64,000 bases of DNA from Psychrobacter immobilis. Its GTDB lineage: Bacteria > Pseudomonadota > Gammaproteobacteria > Pseudomonadales > Moraxellaceae. Below the pieces are notes generated by a model, which worked only from the letters and a program-made list of their open reading frames with translations, did not search any database and was not told the DNA's origin. The stretch lies in assembly GCF_904846225.1 (NCBI RefSeq), contig NZ_CAJGZJ010000002.1, positions 186,001 through 250,000 on the forward strand, given 5' to 3'. The position numbers were made by a program, and so were the translations under genes. Position 1 is the first letter of the stretch; each line of letters begins with the position of its first letter. Shown here piece by piece: positions 1 through 9,384 of this stretch.

Positions 1-395
1 GCCTTGCCGGATTAGTACTTATGACTGACATTCGTCATCCATTAAAATTCTTTGATGAGCAAATGTTACGTTGGGCAAATGATGGTGATCTGCCAGTACA
101 TATCTTATTGACCAAAGCAGATAAGCTTAAGTATGGCGCTTCTAAAAACGCCCTACTCAATACTCGCAAAAAACTCAAAAAACTCGGATTAAACTGCACC
201 ATTCAGTTATTTTCAGCCTTGAGAAAAGAAGGTCTTGATGAGCTGGCTGGCGTAATGGGCAACTGGTATGAGTATCAGCTCGATGCCGATAAAATTATTG
301 AATCCTCTTTTGCGTTGCTAGAAGGCGCTGAGTTGGAAGATGCTATTGAAAAAGAAAACGTTCAAAAAGAAGATGCTCAAGAAGAAAACAAATAA
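1..395 (+). CDS. engB: EngB/YihA ribosome-biogenesis GTPase, C-terminal part
   Basis: This is the 3' end of a gene that begins before the window; the frame is open from base 3. The visible part carries the G4 motif as TKAD (LLTKADKLKYG) and the G5-like SALRKEG, both typical of the TrmE-Era-EngA-EngB GTPase superfamily. The preceding LVLMTDIRHPLK segment is characteristic of EngB, which assists assembly of the 50S ribosomal subunit in the cytoplasm. The C-terminus ends in an acidic, lysine-rich tail of about 25 residues (EDAIEKENVQKEDAQEE) that looks like a lineage-specific extension. A strong terminator follows 19 bases after the stop codon. The N-terminal P-loop cannot be seen. Confidence 0.9.
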   Translation, partial: LAGLVLMTDIRHPLKFFDEQMLRWANDGDLPVHILLTKADKLKYGASKNALLNTRKKLKKLGLNCTIQLFSALRKEGLDELAGVMGNWYEYQLDADKIIESSFALLEGAELEDAIEKENVQKEDAQEENK

Positions 396-413
396 ATATC
401 ATAGTCCTAAATC

Positions 414-452
414 AAAAAGGGTTTATCGTTATTATCGATAAACCCTTTTTTT
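414..452 (+). terminator. Rho-independent terminator of engB
   Basis: A 13-bp arm AAAGGGTTTATCG pairs with CGATAAACCCTTT across a short loop and is followed by a run of T. A-run and T-run flank both sides, so it could also work on the minus strand for the convergent HAD gene. Confidence 0.85.
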
Positions 453-474
453 ATTATTTAAAATGATTTCTATC

Positions 475-542
475 TAGGGCATGTCGTCAATTAGATTATG
501 AGCATTAAAATGCATCAATGTGCTAGTTGATGACACGTCCTA
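475..542. repeat. Short palindromic repeat, AGGGCRTGTC-ended family
   Basis: The left end TAGGGCATGTCGTCAATTAG is an imperfect inverted copy of the right end CTAGTTGATGACACGTCCTA, with 28 bases between. The ends match those of the larger repeat at 11903-12076, so this looks like a miniature inverted-repeat element. Its right end overlaps the last codon of the convergent HAD phosphatase gene and supplies that gene's TAG stop. Confidence 0.65.
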
Positions 543-1253
543 AGCACACAATAGCTCTGCCAACACTTGCGGCGTGTCAACCTGATACGTAGGCTGCTGC
601 GCTGCGAGCTCCTCCTTAGTTGCCGCACCATAGTTGACCGCGATACTGGTCATACCAAGCTTGTTAGCCATTTGAATATCATAAATACTATCACCGATAA
701 AAACCGCATCAGAGATCTGCTTCTGCGTATAAGTCAAAATATCGGTCAGCATCTGCGGATCGGGTTTTGATCCGGCCTCATCAGCGCAGCGTGTCATGAC
801 AAAATATTCCTGACTTTTAGAGGCCTCTAGTACACGATCTAGCCCTTTTCTTTTTTTGCCCGTGGCGACTGCCAGTCTTTTACCGTCATCTTGTAAAGTC
901 TGCAACATATCTTCTATCGAAGCAAAAAATGGGGTGCAATGACTGTTAGCAATATAGTAATCAGCATAACTTTGCTGAATAGCAAGCTTTTGCGTGCCAT
1001 CTGCTTGAGGGTATAAAATATCAATACCATTCATTAAGCTCAATCCGATAATGTCTTGTACTTCTTTATCGGTCGTCTGAAATCCGTGCGCTTCTCCTGC
1101 GATATGCATGGATTCAACGATTAAGCCAATTGAGTCCATCAGCGTGCCATCCCAATCAAAAATAATCAGCGTCTTATCTGCTAAGAGATGATTGGCTGAT
1201 AATGGCGTTCTTTTGGCAGCGGTAGAGATATTGGTGACATATTTTTCACTCAT
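540..1253 (-). CDS. HAD-family phosphatase, phosphoglycolate phosphatase-like
   Basis: A 237-residue haloacid dehalogenase-superfamily hydrolase. All four HAD motifs are visible: the nucleophile motif FDWDGTLMDS (residues about 32-41), the motif II threonine in VATGKKRKG, the motif III lysine in GSKPDPQML and the acidic motif IV VFIGDSIYD. The helical cap between motifs I and II is of the Gph/YieH type. It probably hydrolyses a small phosphorylated metabolite; the substrate is not readable from sequence. It lies downstream of rluC on the same strand after a gap of 132 bases, an order I recall for the rluC-adjacent hydrolase of Pseudomonas. AAGG lies upstream of the ATG. The stop codon lies in a repeat element. 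Confidence 0.85.
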   Translation of the reverse strand: MSEKYVTNISTAAKRTPLSANHLLADKTLIIFDWDGTLMDSIGLIVESMHIAGEAHGFQTTDKEVQDIIGLSLMNGIDILYPQADGTQKLAIQQSYADYYIANSHCTPFFASIEDMLQTLQDDGKRLAVATGKKRKGLDRVLEASKSQEYFVMTRCADEAGSKPDPQMLTDILTYTQKQISDAVFIGDSIYDIQMANKLGMTSIAVNYGAATKEELAAQQPTYQVDTPQVLAELLCA

Positions 1254-1385
1254 AAATAGACCTTAGCGAAGAGCAATAATAAATGGTAGATAGGGAGACA
1301 GATACGAAAACGTCACGGCGGCTTATTCATAGAAATAAGATATCGTGACGCTTAACGTTAACACTTAAAAATTCTATTTGGCTAC

Positions 1386-2411
1386 TTATTCGGGCAACGT
1401 GATCGTCTCTGGCAACCAGTCTGCCATATCGTCTGGCAGTGGTGCAGTGATGGTCTCATAGCCTGGAATGTCTAAACGCCACGCATGCAGACACAGACGA
1501 TGGACGCCTGATTTGTCATGTACGTTGTATTTATCGTCGCCCAAGATCGCATGACCGATATGAGCCAAATGCACACGGATTTGATGGGTGCGGCCCGTCA
1601 GTGGTTTGGCTTCAATTAAGCTCACTGGCTGATTGGCAATCATAAAACGACCATGTACGACAATGTCGGTCTGGCTTTCTTTTGCTTGCGAGTCTTGCGC
1701 ATCTACTTTGACGCGGCGCTCACCACTAGCGAGCGTGTAGCGTAGCAATGACGCATCGATACGTTGCTCATTTAATGCAGGCTGACCTTTGGCGATGCAT
1801 AGATAGTGTTTTTGGATGGTTTTGTCGACCAAATGCTGCTGCAAGGTTTTTAACGCTGAGCGCTTTTTAGAAATCATCAACAAACCTGAGGTGTCTTTAT
1901 CGATGCGATGTACCAGCTCTAGGTATTTTTTACCTGTCACTTCACGCATGGCTTCGATAACACCAAAGTCCAAACCACTACCGCCATGAACAGCAATACC
2001 AGAAGGTTTATTAAGGACTAGCATGCCCTCGTCTTCATAAACCACACGTGCCAATAAGCTTTTGGCAAATTCGGTGCTGATGATTGGCTTTTCACGGGTA
2101 GCAAGTACCACCGGCGCGATACGTACCACGTCTTCACGCTGTACTCTATCGTGTGCCTTGCAGCGCTTATTATTGACTCGTATTTCATCTGAGCGAATCA
2201 TTTTATAAATATGCGGTTTTGGCAAACCTTTCAAGCGATTCAGCAAAAAGTTATCCAAGCGCTGGTCATGTTGATGACGCGTTACTTCAAGATAATTTAC
2301 TTTGCCAAAGTTGCTGATTTCATCGTCAGCGCTTTGCGGGCGTGTTTTGCTATTAAAAATAGCAGGGGCTTCAGGGGTAGGTGCGTCGTCAGTCATTTTT
2401 GAGTTCGTCAT
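1386..2411 (-). CDS. rluC: 23S rRNA pseudouridine synthase RluC
   Basis: This RluA-family pseudouridine synthase (341 residues) should isomerise uridines 955, 2504 and 2580 of 23S rRNA. An S4 RNA-binding domain occupies roughly residues 48-105 (QRLDNFLLNRLKG...IRSDEIRVNNKR). The catalytic domain follows with the signature HRIDKDTSGLL, whose aspartate is residue 171, and GRTHQIRVHLAHIGHAILGD near the C-terminus. It is divergent from rne, the usual arrangement in gammaproteobacteria and part of the reason for choosing RluC over RluD. Two in-frame ATGs (2411 and 2396) are possible; neither has a clear ribosome binding site. Confidence 0.93.
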   Translation of the reverse strand: MTNSKMTDDAPTPEAPAIFNSKTRPQSADDEISNFGKVNYLEVTRHQHDQRLDNFLLNRLKGLPKPHIYKMIRSDEIRVNNKRCKAHDRVQREDVVRIAPVVLATREKPIISTEFAKSLLARVVYEDEGMLVLNKPSGIAVHGGSGLDFGVIEAMREVTGKKYLELVHRIDKDTSGLLMISKKRSALKTLQQHLVDKTIQKHYLCIAKGQPALNEQRIDASLLRYTLASGERRVKVDAQDSQAKESQTDIVVHGRFMIANQPVSLIEAKPLTGRTHQIRVHLAHIGHAILGDDKYNVHDKSGVHRLCLHAWRLDIPGYETITAPLPDDMADWLPETITLPE

Positions 2412-3606
2412 TTTTAGTTAGGTATTTACACAAAGATTTGTTATAGTTTAGCATGTTGAGCGACAATTAAGCAGAAGCTGTGGCAATAATCATTGTTGCT
2501 TCAGATAGCAGATTACTATTTTTACGACTTATTAGTAAAGAGGTATAAGCCGTATACCCTGTAGAGATTGGACGTTTCATCTGATTTTAGGGCGTATCAT
2601 CTGTTTACAGATATCAATGATAGATATTCATAGATACGACCTCATAAATTGAAGGAACCGTACTGATTGTACTCAGTGATATAAAATAATCAGTACCATA
2701 AAATAAATAGTGACACTAAATACCTTTGTGTTAAAAAATTCAGTGTTAATAAATTTGGCAAAGCGCCTGTTTATCAACCGATAATGACACTACATTAACT
2801 CACAACCCGCATGACAACGACTTTACTTGATAACTGTTTATTATTTAATAACTGGTTATCTGATGGTCCTTTACGCGAGCGTAGTCGAGCAAGTATGGGT
2901 TGTTTAACATTAGGATCGAAAAGTATATCGATAGCTGCCTAAGTATTGGTGGTCAAACAGATGGCGAAAATTAAGATTTAAATATAGCACCACACCGATG
3001 ATTTGGTCATTTATTCTGTTTGCCAAGTACGCCCCGCTGATAACCAAAGCTGCGATACCTAATATTAAAACATTCCAGATATGATTAACGTTATATGTGA
3101 TAGAACGATAAATAAAGAGTAACCAATTGCTTCACCTAGATAAATAATTGCTGGAGACTGCTACTTTATATAATAGCACTCACAACAGCGAGATTATTGT
3201 TAGACTTTGATGGATAGATTGCAACAGCACGATACTGCTTGAGTATCAGTATTTTTAAACCAGTAACCGCCAGTACTCACTCTTACAAAGTGCGCTGCCA
3301 TAGCTACCAATAAAATTTACTGATCATTTACTAGTACGCTGACGCATGAATACTTAAACCAAACCTACCAATAATAGGATATAAATACATAGCTTTACAC
3401 CCTATAGCATTTATATTTTCGTTAGCATTGCTAATGCATTTTAGGTAAAAATAAGCCATTGAAAAGCCAACGTGCTTTATGAAACCCACGATTTACGTTC
3501 TATTGTTAATTAAAATCTGACCATGCTAATTTAACCATTAGCCGCACTTGCCCTTACGCCCGAAAGCCCGTCTCGTCGTTGTTATGCGTACTCATAGGAT
3601 ACAGAT
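2412..3606. other. Long rluC-rne divergent intergenic region
   Basis: About 1.2 kb without a convincing intact gene. It must contain the rluC promoter and the rne promoter with its leader; in other bacteria the rne leader mediates autoregulation by RNase E, but I could not identify that structure here. An AGGGCRTATC-ended imperfect inverted repeat lies near 2587-2642. Around 2910-3190 on the minus strand two overlapping frames read like short hydrophobic membrane-protein segments broken by stops, possibly a decayed gene. The rne ribosome site is an AGGA eight bases before the ATG. Confidence 0.5.
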
Positions 3607-6600
3607 ATGAAACGCATTTTGATCAACGCTACTCAAAACGAAGAAATTCGTGTCGCCTTATGTACAGGCAACCATCTATACGATTTCGATTTAGAAAACC
3701 GTACTCGTGAACAAAAAAAATCTAATATTTATAAAGGTCACGTAACCCGTGTCGAACCATCGCTTGAAGCTGTTTTTGTCGAATATGGCTCACAGCGCCA
3801 AGGATTTTTACCAATTCGTGAAATTTCTGCTGAATACTTGAGCGGCAATCCACGTGATGAAAACATCAAAAAACTGATCAAAGAAGGCGACGAGCTAATC
3901 GTCCAAGTCGAAAAAGAAGAGCGTGGTAATAAAGGCGCTGCTCTATCAACTTATGTCTCACTAGCGGGTCGCTATTTGGTATTGATGCCAAACAATCCTC
4001 GTGGTGGTGGTATCTCACGTCAAATCTCAGGCAAATTGCGCGAAGACATGAAGCGCATGCTGGGCAGCCTCGATCTGCCAAAAGGCATGAGCGTCATCAT
4101 TCGTACTGCGGGTATCGGTAAAACGCAAGAAGATTTGCAACACGATTTGAACCATCTCCTCAATATCTGGCAAGCTATCCAAGAACAAAACCAAAAATAT
4201 CCTTCGCCTCGCTTGGTTCATCAAGAAGCGGGCGTGGTCACACGTGCTGTCCGCGACTATCTGCGTGATGATATCGCTGAGATTTGGATTGATAATGAAA
4301 ACGCTTATATTGAAGCGGCAGGTTTTATCGATGCAGTGATGCCAAAACAGGCAGAAAAACTACGCAAATATACCGATTATGAGCCGATGTTTTCACGCTT
4401 TAATATCGAAAAACAAATCGAAACGGCTTATCAGCGTGAAGTTCGTCTGCCCTCAGGTGGTTCAATCGTTATTGACCAAACGGAAGCATTGGTCTCTATC
4501 GACATCAACTCAGCCAAGTCTACCAAAGGCTCAGATGTTGCTGAAACTGCCTATCATACCAATTTAGAAGCCGCCGATGAAATTGCACGCCAGTTACGCC
4601 TGCGCGACATGGGTGGTTTGATTGTCATTGACTTCATCGATATGAATGACAACAAGCATCAAAAAGAAGTCGAAAAACGACTGATTGATGCCACTAAATA
4701 TGACCGTGCCCGCGTACAGTTTGGCGACATCTCTAAATTTGGTCTGATGGAAATGAGCCGTCAGCGTTTGCGTCCGTCATTAGAAGAATCAACGGGTTAT
4801 ATCTGCCCGCGCTGCCATGGTAATGGTATGATTCGCGACTTACGCTCATTGTCGCTATCAATTATGCGTCAGATTGAGCAAATTGCGTTAAAAGAACGTC
4901 AAGGTGAAGTCCAAGCAGAAGTGCCGACTGACATCGCAGCCTTTTTATTAAATGAAAAGCGCGACAGCTTGGTATATCTTGAGCAAGACAGTGGCACTCG
5001 TATCACCATTTTGCCGCACGCGCATTTAGAGTCACCGAACTTTAAACTACACTTCAATCGCGATGGCTTTGCACCTTCGAGTTATGAGCGTATCACTGAT
5101 ACCCAGCTGCAAGAGCATAGCGATCTTGGCTACAATGTTGATTGGCAAACTGCTGAAAAAGAACGCCCAGAACAGCAACCAACTCGCCAGCCACGTCAAG
5201 TATCAGACAGTAAAACGGCCAGCCAACAAAGCAGCACAGTAGATCATAGTAACGATCACCGTAGCCATAAAAATGCCAACAACGTCTCATCGACGAGTGC
5301 AGCGCAGCCCGTCCAAAATCAAAATGTCGTCGCTCCTGCCACGCCAGTAGCTGTGCAACCTGCCCGCATTGAAACGAATGCCCAACCGCAAGCTGTTGCT
5401 TGGTTGTCTAATTTATTTGCTCAAGCGCCGCAAGCCTCAACGACGCCTAGCGTCAGTAGTCGTGATGCTGCTGAAGCCATTGAAGCGCTGGTAAATGGAG
5501 GCGCGCAAAGCTTAGGTTCATTTGGACAAATTGATAGCAATGCTTTGAATAATGCCTCAAATGGTGCGCAAGCAACTCAGCCAAACGACCATCAAAAAAA
5601 TGATACCCAGCAGTCAGATAGCAATGCCAATCGTCAGCAGGCGAGTCATGCCTCAGACAGCGATACTGATGATAGCAGTAATGAAGACAGAAGAAGACGT
5701 AAGCCACGCAAGTCTAGATCCTCTAAGCCTCGTCAAAGAAAAGAGCAAACGGATGAGACGAGCAATGAAGTAAGCAGTACTACAGATAGCAATACTGCAA
5801 ATGCAGCTGCCAATAACGCTGATGACAAATCGTCTGACAATCAAGACAAACGTCAGCATGACAATAGACGCACCAATGATCGCAACCGCAATAATCGTCA
5901 AGACAGCAATCAGCAGAACCCTAAGCGCAATGCAAACGAGCGCAATGACTCTGAGGATAAAGACAGCAATACAGCAGATGAGCAAACTCGTGCTAAGCGT
6001 AAAACGCATAGTCAACGTGGCTCACGCGGAAAGTTAGAGCGCGGCGAGACGCTAACGGCTGATAATATTAAACAAAATAATCAGCAAGCGACTACATCGG
6101 CTAACGGCAACAAAAATCAATCTAACACACGCCGCAATCAAGACCCTAACGAAGTCGTATTACAAGTGAATGAAGCACCTGCTGAGCTTAAATCACCGGA
6201 AGTTGTGCACTTATCTTTAGATGACAGCAAATCTATGCAGATGAAACATCAACCTGCTAAGAAACAAGAATCAGCAAGTGACACATCACAAGAACGCACG
6301 ACTCAGCAGCAGGCTAATCAACAGAGCAATGACGTACAAAACTCTAATGGGCAAAAATCTGATGATAAAAGCTCTGATAATGCAGTTACGGGAAAAAGCG
6401 CTGTAAAAACTCATGAGTCTAAGGTTGATGAAGTTAAAGTAAGAACTACTGAAGATAAAGTGCAAAATAACGCGCCAAAATCTGATAGTAACGCTGAATC
6501 TGATAGTAACGCTGATGACCAAAAATCTGTAATTGATGTGCAGTCAACCTCTCAGAGCACTACAGGCAGTCAAGCGGATAGTCCAAAATCCACGACGACT

Positions 6601-7890
6601 GAGGCAGAAAGCACTCAAGCAGTATCAGAGAGCCAAGAGACGAATGAGAAAGCGAATATCACTGCTGATATCAATGAGAGTGCGAATGCTAAAAATACTC
6701 CAGAGAAGGACAGCAATGTAGAAACTAGCAATCAGAGTAAATCAGCACTGCAACTGACGCATGAAGCCTTGTTTGCGACACGCTACGTCACCGCTGAGAA
6801 GTTTGGTCAAGCCAATAATGACCCACGCGTTGTCCGCAGTCAGCAGACACAATCACCAGCAGCTCAAAAGCCAAAAGCAATTGAGCAGACAGTGGTAAGT
6901 ATGCCGACTATACGCGGCACGGTTGGTGAGTTTATTCGTGCGACTTTGCCAGAAGCCTCAACTCGCTTAGCAGAAGAAGGTGTTATTAACTGCTTTATCG
7001 AGACGATGGTCTTATATACTCAGCAAGCGCAAAATGCTGACGATAGTGCCAACGACGACAGCACTATGAGCGATAGTAGTGATAGCGATAGTCGTGATAA
7101 CGAGCTTGCTAGTCAGAGCTTTGACTTTAGCAACTATGGCTATCAGCCATTAGCAGTGGATTATTTAACGCGCTTTGAAGCGATGACACAAGCGGTTAGT
7201 CAGTTTGCAGCAGAACAAGGCAAAACAGACGTTGAACCACGCGCTATTAACAAACGTGCGAGCAACGATCCACGTGGTCAGCATCCTGATTATCAGGAAT
7301 CAGCCACCTTACGCGTTCCTGCTGAAGAACAAGCTGAAGCAAAATCAGAGGATGCTAATGAGGTAGCTACTGACACTAAGCAGACTGATTTTAAACAAAC
7401 TGAGAATGACGTTGATGCGCATAACATCGAGGCCACTGCTCTTGCCAATCAAGCACAGACAGAGAGCGTCAGTGCTGATAGCGAGCAGCTATTAGTAGCA
7501 GATCAAGAACTATCAAAGGCGCATAACACGCAGTCTAACGATGGCAATGCTGAAAGCGTCGAGAGTGCTAACGACGTTCAAACAGAAAGCAAAGATATCG
7601 AAGATGCTGCTGTGCAAGCTACTCATGTTGAAGAGAGCGAGCAAATAGCGAATCCTGAGGTAGCGCTGCCAACGAAAGAAGAAAGTCAGGCCGCGAAGTC
7701 GAAAACTACGATTGCAAGTTATAAAAACATGATCGAAAATGTGGCGGAGCAATTATTACCACAGACAGGTATGTTTAACTTAACCACGCCAAAAGTACCA
7801 AAGGCACGCAGTCGTAAGCCCAAAACCGATCATAAAAAGCCAACGCAAGCTGAAAAGCTAGAGGCTGATGATGTAGATAGCGACAGCTAG
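3607..7890 (+). CDS. rne: Ribonuclease E
   Basis: This is the endoribonuclease that starts mRNA decay and matures 9S rRNA and tRNA precursors; it is the scaffold of the degradosome. The N-terminal catalytic half is conserved: an S1 domain (about residues 35-125), the metal-binding aspartates in VSIDINSAK (D299) and LIVIDFIDM (D342), and the zinc-link CPRCHGNG with cysteines 400 and 403. At 1427 residues it is far longer than the E. coli enzyme (1061). The last 900 or so residues are low-complexity, rich in Gln, Asn, Ser, Asp and Ala, with arginine-rich patches such as RRRRKPRKSR near residue 697 that probably bind RNA. A conserved-looking block near the end (SYKNMIENVAEQLLP) may be a partner-binding motif. 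It is divergent from rluC. Confidence 0.97.
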   Translation: MKRILINATQNEEIRVALCTGNHLYDFDLENRTREQKKSNIYKGHVTRVEPSLEAVFVEYGSQRQGFLPIREISAEYLSGNPRDENIKKLIKEGDELIVQVEKEERGNKGAALSTYVSLAGRYLVLMPNNPRGGGISRQISGKLREDMKRMLGSLDLPKGMSVIIRTAGIGKTQEDLQHDLNHLLNIWQAIQEQNQKYPSPRLVHQEAGVVTRAVRDYLRDDIAEIWIDNENAYIEAAGFIDAVMPKQAEKLRKYTDYEPMFSRFNIEKQIETAYQREVRLPSGGSIVIDQTEALVSIDINSAKSTKGSDVAETAYHTNLEAADEIARQLRLRDMGGLIVIDFIDMNDNKHQKEVEKRLIDATKYDRARVQFGDISKFGLMEMSRQRLRPSLEESTGYICPRCHGNGMIRDLRSLSLSIMRQIEQIALKERQGEVQAEVPTDIAAFLLNEKRDSLVYLEQDSGTRITILPHAHLESPNFKLHFNRDGFAPSSYERITDTQLQEHSDLGYNVDWQTAEKERPEQQPTRQPRQVSDSKTASQQSSTVDHSNDHRSHKNANNVSSTSAAQPVQNQNVVAPATPVAVQPARIETNAQPQAVAWLSNLFAQAPQASTTPSVSSRDAAEAIEALVNGGAQSLGSFGQIDSNALNNASNGAQATQPNDHQKNDTQQSDSNANRQQASHASDSDTDDSSNEDRRRRKPRKSRSSKPRQRKEQTDETSNEVSSTTDSNTANAAANNADDKSSDNQDKRQHDNRRTNDRNRNNRQDSNQQNPKRNANERNDSEDKDSNTADEQTRAKRKTHSQRGSRGKLERGETLTADNIKQNNQQATTSANGNKNQSNTRRNQDPNEVVLQVNEAPAELKSPEVVHLSLDDSKSMQMKHQPAKKQESASDTSQERTTQQQANQQSNDVQNSNGQKSDDKSSDNAVTGKSAVKTHESKVDEVKVRTTEDKVQNNAPKSDSNAESDSNADDQKSVIDVQSTSQSTTGSQADSPKSTTTEAESTQAVSESQETNEKANITADINESANAKNTPEKDSNVETSNQSKSALQLTHEALFATRYVTAEKFGQANNDPRVVRSQQTQSPAAQKPKAIEQTVVSMPTIRGTVGEFIRATLPEASTRLAEEGVINCFIETMVLYTQQAQNADDSANDDSTMSDSSDSDSRDNELASQSFDFSNYGYQPLAVDYLTRFEAMTQAVSQFAAEQGKTDVEPRAINKRASNDPRGQHPDYQESATLRVPAEEQAEAKSEDANEVATDTKQTDFKQTENDVDAHNIEATALANQAQTESVSADSEQLLVADQELSKAHNTQSNDGNAESVESANDVQTESKDIEDAAVQATHVEESEQIANPEVALPTKEESQAAKSKTTIASYKNMIENVAEQLLPQTGMFNLTTPKVPKARSRKPKTDHKKPTQAEKLEADDVDSDS

Positions 7891-7943
7891 TACTGTAAGC
7901 ATAAAAAGTACTACAAGCCTAAATAGTACTGTAAGCCCAAAGC

Positions 7944-7985
7944 AAGAGCCCCAATGTTGATAACAACGTTGGGGCTCTTTTTGTT
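7944..7985 (+). terminator. Terminator of rne
   Basis: A long GC-rich hairpin, AAGAGCCCCAATGTT pairing with AACGTTGGGGCTCTT, followed by TTTTT. It lies about 55 bases after the rne stop. Short direct repeats of TAGTACTGTAAGC occupy the space between. Confidence 0.9.
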
Positions 7986-8064
7986 TTGAGATTTTTTATG
8001 CGGCGTGTTTTTACTTAAGTATTAATTTACAAAGCAGATTCATCATAAGAATAAACTAATACGT

Positions 8065-8994
8065 TTAGTGCGCAGAGGATGGCTTGTCCTCCTTGCCACG
8101 CATTTTATTGATAACCGTAAAAATAGCAACGACTGCCGCACCAATGATGAAACCAATAACACCATTTAAAAGAGTGGTTGTTAAGCTTTCAAAAATACCG
8201 GTTAGATGCGCGATATCCTCAACGCCGTGATGTAAAAAACTAATGCCATGTACTAAGATACCACCGCCCACTAAAAACATCGCCAACGTGCCAGCAATAG
8301 ATAAAAACTTCATTAATTTTGGTGCAGCAGCTAACAGGAAATCCCCGATCTTCTGTTTAATATCACTGCTCTGCTTTTTTAAATATAGCCCTAAATCATC
8401 TATCTTGACAATGCCCGCTACTAAACCATACACCCCAACAGTGATCGCTATTGCCACAATAGATAGCACTAAACTTTTCGTCAACAAGCTCCCGCCTGCT
8501 GCAGCGCCTAAAGTGATTACGATAATTTCTGCTGAGAGAATAAAGTCAGTACGTATCGCCCCTTTGATTTTTTCCTTTTCAAAAGCAACCAAATCTATAG
8601 TCTCATCAGCATTGGCTTGCCTACGCGCATTCTGCTCTTCATCATGCGGCAGAATATGTGGCCAAAACTTATGAATAACTTTTTCAGCGCCTTCATAAGC
8701 TAGAAATAGCCCACCACACATCAGCAAAAAAGTGACTAATGGTGGATAAATAGTGCTGATAAGTAGCGCGGCTGGCACTAAGATAAGTTTATTAAGGAAC
8801 GAGCCTTTCGCCACTGCCCAAACCACTGGCAACTCACGGTCAGCTTTGACACCAGTGACTTGCTCAGCGTTGAGGGCTAAATCATCGCCTAATACCCCAG
8901 CGGTTTTTTTGGCGGCAACTTTCGTCATCACCGAGACGTCATCTAAGATCACGCTAATGTCATCAAGTAAGGTTAATAAACTGGCACCTGCCAT
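8065..8994 (-). CDS. DUF808 (YedI-type) inner membrane protein
   Basis: A polytopic inner membrane protein of the DUF808/YedI family, function unknown. The start at 8994 (MAGASLLTLLDD) is chosen because AAGGAG lies five bases upstream and E. coli YedI begins with nearly the same residues; a longer frame to 9045 exists. The family block LLDDISVILDDVSVMTKVAAKKTAGVLGDD is split over the first 40 residues, followed by LPVVWAVAKGS. At least four hydrophobic segments follow, e.g. residues about 80-105, 150-175, 180-205 and 275-300. Length (309) matches the family. It is convergent with rne and stands alone. Confidence 0.88.
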   Translation of the reverse strand: MAGASLLTLLDDISVILDDVSVMTKVAAKKTAGVLGDDLALNAEQVTGVKADRELPVVWAVAKGSFLNKLILVPAALLISTIYPPLVTFLLMCGGLFLAYEGAEKVIHKFWPHILPHDEEQNARRQANADETIDLVAFEKEKIKGAIRTDFILSAEIIVITLGAAAGGSLLTKSLVLSIVAIAITVGVYGLVAGIVKIDDLGLYLKKQSSDIKQKIGDFLLAAAPKLMKFLSIAGTLAMFLVGGGILVHGISFLHHGVEDIAHLTGIFESLTTTLLNGVIGFIIGAAVVAIFTVINKMRGKEDKPSSAH

Positions 8995-9384
8995 ATGAGC
9001 TCCTTGGGGCAAATTTTTGAGAAAAATGGTTTTGAGATGGCCCATACAAAAAATTTGTACAAATTCTCATAAAAACCTGATTATTAACAGTAGCGTACCT
9101 AGACAAGCGTCGATATGACATAGTACAAATGTATCTTATTTTTTGAATTTATATTCGTTGGCATCGTTACCAAAACCACGCTAATTTACATCATTGTCCT
9201 AAGAGCCTATGGCTGTTATTTTTCATAAATATGGTAATATAGAGGATATTATCATCTGCCTTTTATTATCAATAAGTTATAAAAATGCTTTCACAGTCAG
9301 TTTTTTGAGTAACGCTGATATGCATCCTTATATATAAATTTATAACGCATTCATCATTAGGCGCGATGCCTATAGGAAACCCAT
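8995..9384. other. Intergenic region between divergent DUF808 and dsbC-like genes
   Basis: About 390 bases of AT-rich DNA that should hold two divergent promoters. I see no repeat, RNA or further gene; only the ribosome sites at either end are clear. Confidence 0.5.

Noticed and set aside
5653..6015. 120-codon minus-strand ORF opposite rne
   Set aside because: Lies antisense to the low-complexity rne tail; its hydrophobic composition is a by-product of Asn/Asp/Ser codons on the other strand.
8243..8674. 143-codon plus-strand ORF opposite the DUF808 gene
   Set aside because: Antisense to a well-supported membrane protein gene, with no ribosome site or motif.
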